DNA from: an uncultured Prevotellaceae bacterium
GTDB lineage: Bacteria; Bacteroidota; Bacteroidia; Bacteroidales; Bacteroidaceae
Assembly: GCA_900320845.1 (NCBI GenBank)
Contig: ONTS01000001.1
Span: forward strand, 62,001 to 126,000
Direction: 5' to 3'
Length of the DNA stretch: 64,000 nt
The notes under the pieces: model-generated
What the model was told of the DNA's origin: nothing
The model's input: only the letters and a program-made list of their open reading frames with translations
Database searches by the model: none
In this document: positions 61,658-64,000 of the stretch, in pieces
Position numbering within the stretch: the first letter of the stretch is position 1
How the letters are laid out: every line of letters starts with the position of its first letter
Made by a program: the position numbers and the translations under genes

Positions 61658-61701
61658 TATAGGTATGGTCATGATTTGGGTTGTATGTCGTTGCCGACGG
61701 C

Positions 61702-62826
61702 TCAGTCATTGAGCAACATCGGCATGACGAGCATGAGCACTTTCTCGTTTTCTTCCTGCTGTGCTGGCTCCAGTATGCCTGCGCGGCTGGGATCACCGAG
61801 CTTGAATGTCACTTCGTCACAGCTGAGGTTGGTCAGCGATTCGGCGAGGCTTGAGCCCTTGAAACCTATTGTCATGGGCTGTCCGTCGTAGTCGCACACC
61901 AGTTCTTCACGACCGAAGGAAGCAAATTCTACGTTGTCGGACGAGAGAGTGAGCTTACCCATCTCTACACGGAGGCGTATGAGTGCTGTGCTCTCGTTGG
62001 CAAAGGGCAATACGCGGCGCAGAGCACCGAGCAATGTGTTGCGGTCGATGGTGAGAATGTTGGGGTTGTCCTTCGGTATCACTGAGCTGTAGCGTGGGAA
62101 TCGTCCGTCGATGAGGCGGCATGTGAGTGTGGCATGCCGCAGCTTCACTTCTGCATTGCGCTGGTTGTAGTTGATGGTGACGGGCTCTTCGCCTGCGGGC
62201 AGCATGGCACGAAGCAGGGTAGCGGGCTTCTTGGGGAGTATGAACTGTGAGGGTGTTTCCGAAGCGTAGGCTGTATTGGTGTTGAGCACGAGCTTGTGTC
62301 CGTCGCTTGCTACGACCATGAGACCTTCGGCGGTCTGGTCGAAGAGCAGTCCGTTCATCACCGGACGCAACTCGTCGACAGCTGTGGCGAAGAGTGAGCG
62401 TGAGATGTTGCGCGACAGCAGGTCGGCGGGGAGCGTGATGGAAGTGAGCTCGCCCTCTACGCCTTGCAGCATGGGATATTCCTCTGCGTTCTGAGCCACG
62501 AAAGTGAAGACGCCGTTCTGGTATGTGCCCTGTACGTTGTAGGTATTCATGTCTACTTCGAATGTGATGGGCTGCTCGGGTATCTCTTTGATGTATCCCA
62601 GCATGGACGATGCCGGTACACAGAATGCTCCGTCGGTGTCGCAGTCGGCAATTTCAACATCGGCTACTACGGCATTCTCGCCGTCGGAAGCCGTCACGAC
62701 AAGCTGTTTCCCTTTCAGTTGAAAGAGGAATGAGTCGAGGATGAGGATGGATGCTTTGCCGGAAATGACCTTGGCAAGTTCCGAAAGACGCGAGTTGAGC
62801 ACTGTGCTTGATACGGTAAATTTCAT
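61702..62826 (-). CDS. dnaN: DNA polymerase III beta subunit (sliding clamp)
   Basis: 374 residues, standard length. N-terminus MKFTVSSTVLNSRLSELAKV; three clamp repeats, with ATAVDELRPVMNGLLFDQT and VVASDGHKLVLN, and the C-terminus MLVMPMLLND carrying the conserved MPM. It rings DNA and tethers the polymerase. The clamp gene lies 30 kb from dnaA. A -7 box TATTTTTG (62881-62888, minus) is 55 bases upstream, diverging from the DUF3127 gene. Confidence 0.97.
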   Translation of the reverse strand: MKFTVSSTVLNSRLSELAKVISGKASILILDSFLFQLKGKQLVVTASDGENAVVADVEIADCDTDGAFCVPASSMLGYIKEIPEQPITFEVDMNTYNVQGTYQNGVFTFVAQNAEEYPMLQGVEGELTSITLPADLLSRNISRSLFATAVDELRPVMNGLLFDQTAEGLMVVASDGHKLVLNTNTAYASETPSQFILPKKPATLLRAMLPAGEEPVTINYNQRNAEVKLRHATLTCRLIDGRFPRYSSVIPKDNPNILTIDRNTLLGALRRVLPFANESTALIRLRVEMGKLTLSSDNVEFASFGREELVCDYDGQPMTIGFKGSSLAESLTNLSCDEVTFKLGDPSRAGILEPAQQEENEKVLMLVMPMLLND

Positions 62827-62880
62827 GGCCTTATACTTTCTTTTGGGTGATTGGTTATGAACTGTTTTTTAATCTGACTA

Positions 62881-62888
62881 CAAAAATA
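62881..62888 (-). promoter_or_regulatory. -7 box of dnaN
   Basis: Minus strand TATTTTTG at 62881-62888. Confidence 0.6.
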
Positions 62889-62950
62889 CGCGTTTTGTCT
62901 GTTACTGACAAAAAAAGACAGAAAAACTTTCTCTTCCTCGACAACTTTTG

Positions 62951-62958
62951 TACCTTCG
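62951..62958 (+). promoter_or_regulatory. -7 box of the DUF3127 gene
   Basis: TACCTTCG at 62951-62958, one base from consensus. Confidence 0.5.
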
Positions 62959-63033
62959 CACCGACAACAGATGCCCACATCAAAGTGCGGGCTTTCTCAT
63001 CTTGTGACATCACTAATCTATACATATTGTAAT

Positions 63034-63420
63034 ATGGACATACAAGGAAAAATTATCTATGCTTTAGAGCCCCGCTCAGGTGAGTCGGCACGTGGTCCGT
63101 GGAAGGCTCAGTCGTTTGTTGTTGAGACCCACGATGCTTATCCGCGTAAGCTCGTCTTCGATGTGTTTGGCGAAGACAGACTCAACCGTTTCAATATACA
63201 GGTAGGCCAGGAAGTGATGGTCTCTTTTGATATTGACGCTCACGAGTACAACGGTCGTTGGTTCAACAGCGTCCGTGCCTTCGACGTGCGTCCCGTCACT
63301 GGCGAGCAGGCAGCTTCCGCCGCTCCTGCAGCTTCCGCTGCTCCTGCTACTCCTGAAGCACCCGCCGCACCTGCTCCTCCCGCGCCGGCAGAAGCTGCCG
63401 ACGACGACCTGCCCTTCTAA
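63034..63420 (+). CDS. DUF3127 protein with SSB-like acidic tip
   Basis: 128 residues from ATG 63034, chosen over a TTG/ATG further up that lies closer to the promoter and lacks conserved sequence. Residues about 1-90 look like an OB-fold (MDIQGKIIYALEPRSGE, WKAQSFVVETHD, KLVFDVFGEDRLNRF, GQEVMVSFDIDAHEY). Then an Ala/Pro-rich linker and the terminal DDDLPF. That tip is identical to the C-terminal hexapeptide with which bacterial SSB proteins recruit repair and replication enzymes. Single-strand DNA binding is inferred. Encoded back to back with dnaN. Confidence 0.85.
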   Translation: MDIQGKIIYALEPRSGESARGPWKAQSFVVETHDAYPRKLVFDVFGEDRLNRFNIQVGQEVMVSFDIDAHEYNGRWFNSVRAFDVRPVTGEQAASAAPAASAAPATPEAPAAPAPPAPAEAADDDLPF

Positions 63421-63495
63421 TCCAAAGAGAGGGGCTGAAAGGCAATGACATTGGAAGCTGCAGAGGGGGTGAAATGAAAAGTTTTGCACCGATAG

Positions 63496-63526
63496 TTTGT
63501 GTGCTGTAATTTCTTTTTTACCTTTG
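63496..63526 (+). promoter_or_regulatory. Promoter of tRNA-Ser
   Basis: TTTG (63496-63499), a 19-base spacer, TACCTTTG (63519-63526). Confidence 0.8.
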
Positions 63527-63542
63527 CACGCGGTTTTCGACG

Positions 63543-63630
63543 AGGAAGGTTGGCAGAGTGATCGATCGCGCTGGACTCGAAATCCGGTATACCCTTTTCG
63601 GGTATCGGGGGTTTGAATCCCTCACCTTCC
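63543..63630 (+). tRNA. tRNA-Ser (CGA)
   Basis: Acceptor GGAAGGT/ACCTTCC with G73. Anticodon loop CTCGAAA gives CGA (reads UCG). Long variable arm (TATACCCTTTTCGGGTA), as expected for Ser. T loop TTTGAAT. 88 bases; the CCA tail is not encoded. Confidence 0.96.
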
Positions 63631-63710
63631 GCACTAACAGACAGGCCGATGTCCATCATAGGGCATCGGCTTGTTGTTGTATGGATGTTTGATGAAGGTT
63701 TCTGCAAACA

Positions 63711-63775
63711 ATGATATCGTCAATTTTGGTGACCAAAATGGAAAAGATTGATGACCAAAAATGACGATATCGGTC
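63711..63775. repeat. 22-base-period palindromic repeat, site D
   Basis: Units start at 63732 and 63754, each ACCAAAA, exactly 22 bases apart, preceded by a partial unit ending TTTTGGTG. The outer ends GATATCGTCA and TGACGATATC are inverted copies, so the whole 65-base tract can fold as one dyad. Confidence 0.75.
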
Positions 63776-63862
63776 GGCAACGGCACCTGACCAGCCTTTG
63801 GCAATATGTTTGCGGTGGGGCAGATATTGCCGCTGTGTTGTAGCATGCGTGCTGTCTTCGCT

Positions 63863-64000
63863 TTATTCTCCTTCCAAGGGGAAGAGTCCGAAGAGCTTGG
63901 CGTCAATCATGTCGCACACATGTTCGAAGTCTTTTGGCTCGCTTCCGAACTTGTTGTTGTCGCCGTCGATGATGATGAGCGGCCCCTTGTATGTCTCTAT
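63863..64000 (-). CDS. C-terminal end of an unidentified gene (cut by the window)
   Basis: The last 45 codons read IETYKGPLIIIDGDNNKFGS, then EPKDFEHVCDMIDAKLFGLF and PLEGE before TAA. The gene continues past the window. A hydrophobic strand followed by DGDNN suggests a nucleotide- or metal-related fold, but no family is recognised. Confidence 0.6.
   Translation of the reverse strand: METYKGPLIIIDGDNNKFGSEPKDFEHVCDMIDAKLFGLFPLEGE

Noticed and set aside
61496..61672. N-terminal extension of CoaBC
   Set aside because: The extension is Pro/His/Thr-rich, overlaps the dnaN terminator hairpin and precedes the normal CoaC start.

Overview
The window looks like chromosomal DNA of a Bacteroidales bacterium, most likely Prevotella or a close relative. 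The grounds are the promoters (a -7 box TAnnTTTG, often with TTTG about 19 bases upstream), secreted proteins ending in type IX secretion-like tails (YxxxGxR...GxYIxNGKKVxxK), TonB-dependent receptors, PnuT, YkvA, DUF4835, DUF3127, class II ribonucleotide reductase and a MATE pump. Neighbouring genes are over 50% G+C by eye. The genus is inference. I saw no transposase, integrase, phage gene or CRISPR array.

Layout. 1-4.6 kb: two secreted surface proteins, the second a C10 (streptopain-like) protease. 4.9-10.7 kb: uracil/xanthine permease, queC with a TTD14-like ATPase, and PBP1A. 10.9-17.2 kb: a secreted BACON-like protein, a glutamine synthetase, a shortened UGSC-like gene, a patatin and a MATE pump. 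17.4-19 kb: a bcp remnant, then a three-gene membrane cluster (DUF4339-TM2, DUF4339-CD225-like, DUF2752). 19-23 kb: a leucine-rich-repeat protein and a putative metal TonB receptor with a His/Cys-rich small partner. 23.3-26.4 kb: ADP-forming acyl-CoA synthetase and a YitT protein. 26.7-30 kb: a TPP riboswitch controlling a TonB receptor and PnuT, a thiamine uptake unit.

30-40.6 kb is mostly housekeeping on the minus strand: dnaA, an MCE protein, a cell-wall amidase, nrdJ-folB, RNase G, a 29-residue mS38-like protein, HU and a DUF4332 protein. 40.7-48.4 kb: CotH-type protein, glycosyltransferase, glycine-zipper lipoprotein, an unknown acidic protein, 5'-nucleotidase, and rplT-rpmI-infC. 49.6-56.5 kb: nspC, a structured RNA in front of prs, a TlpA-like lipoprotein, nitroreductase, type II pantothenate kinase, RNase P RNA, SH3 protein, YkvA and tRNA-Cys. 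56.8-64 kb: recN, an AT-rich probable nuclease, DUF4835, coaBC, dnaN, an SSB-tailed DUF3127 protein, tRNA-Ser, and the 3' end of an unidentified gene.

The least explained items are: short hyphenated palindromes repeated with an exact 22-base period at several intergenic sites; an AT-rich winged-helix/PD-(D/E)XK-like gene set into the dnaN-coaBC-recN group; the structured RNA before prs; and a small membrane-protein cluster. Functions are assigned from sequence motifs read by eye; no database search was run.
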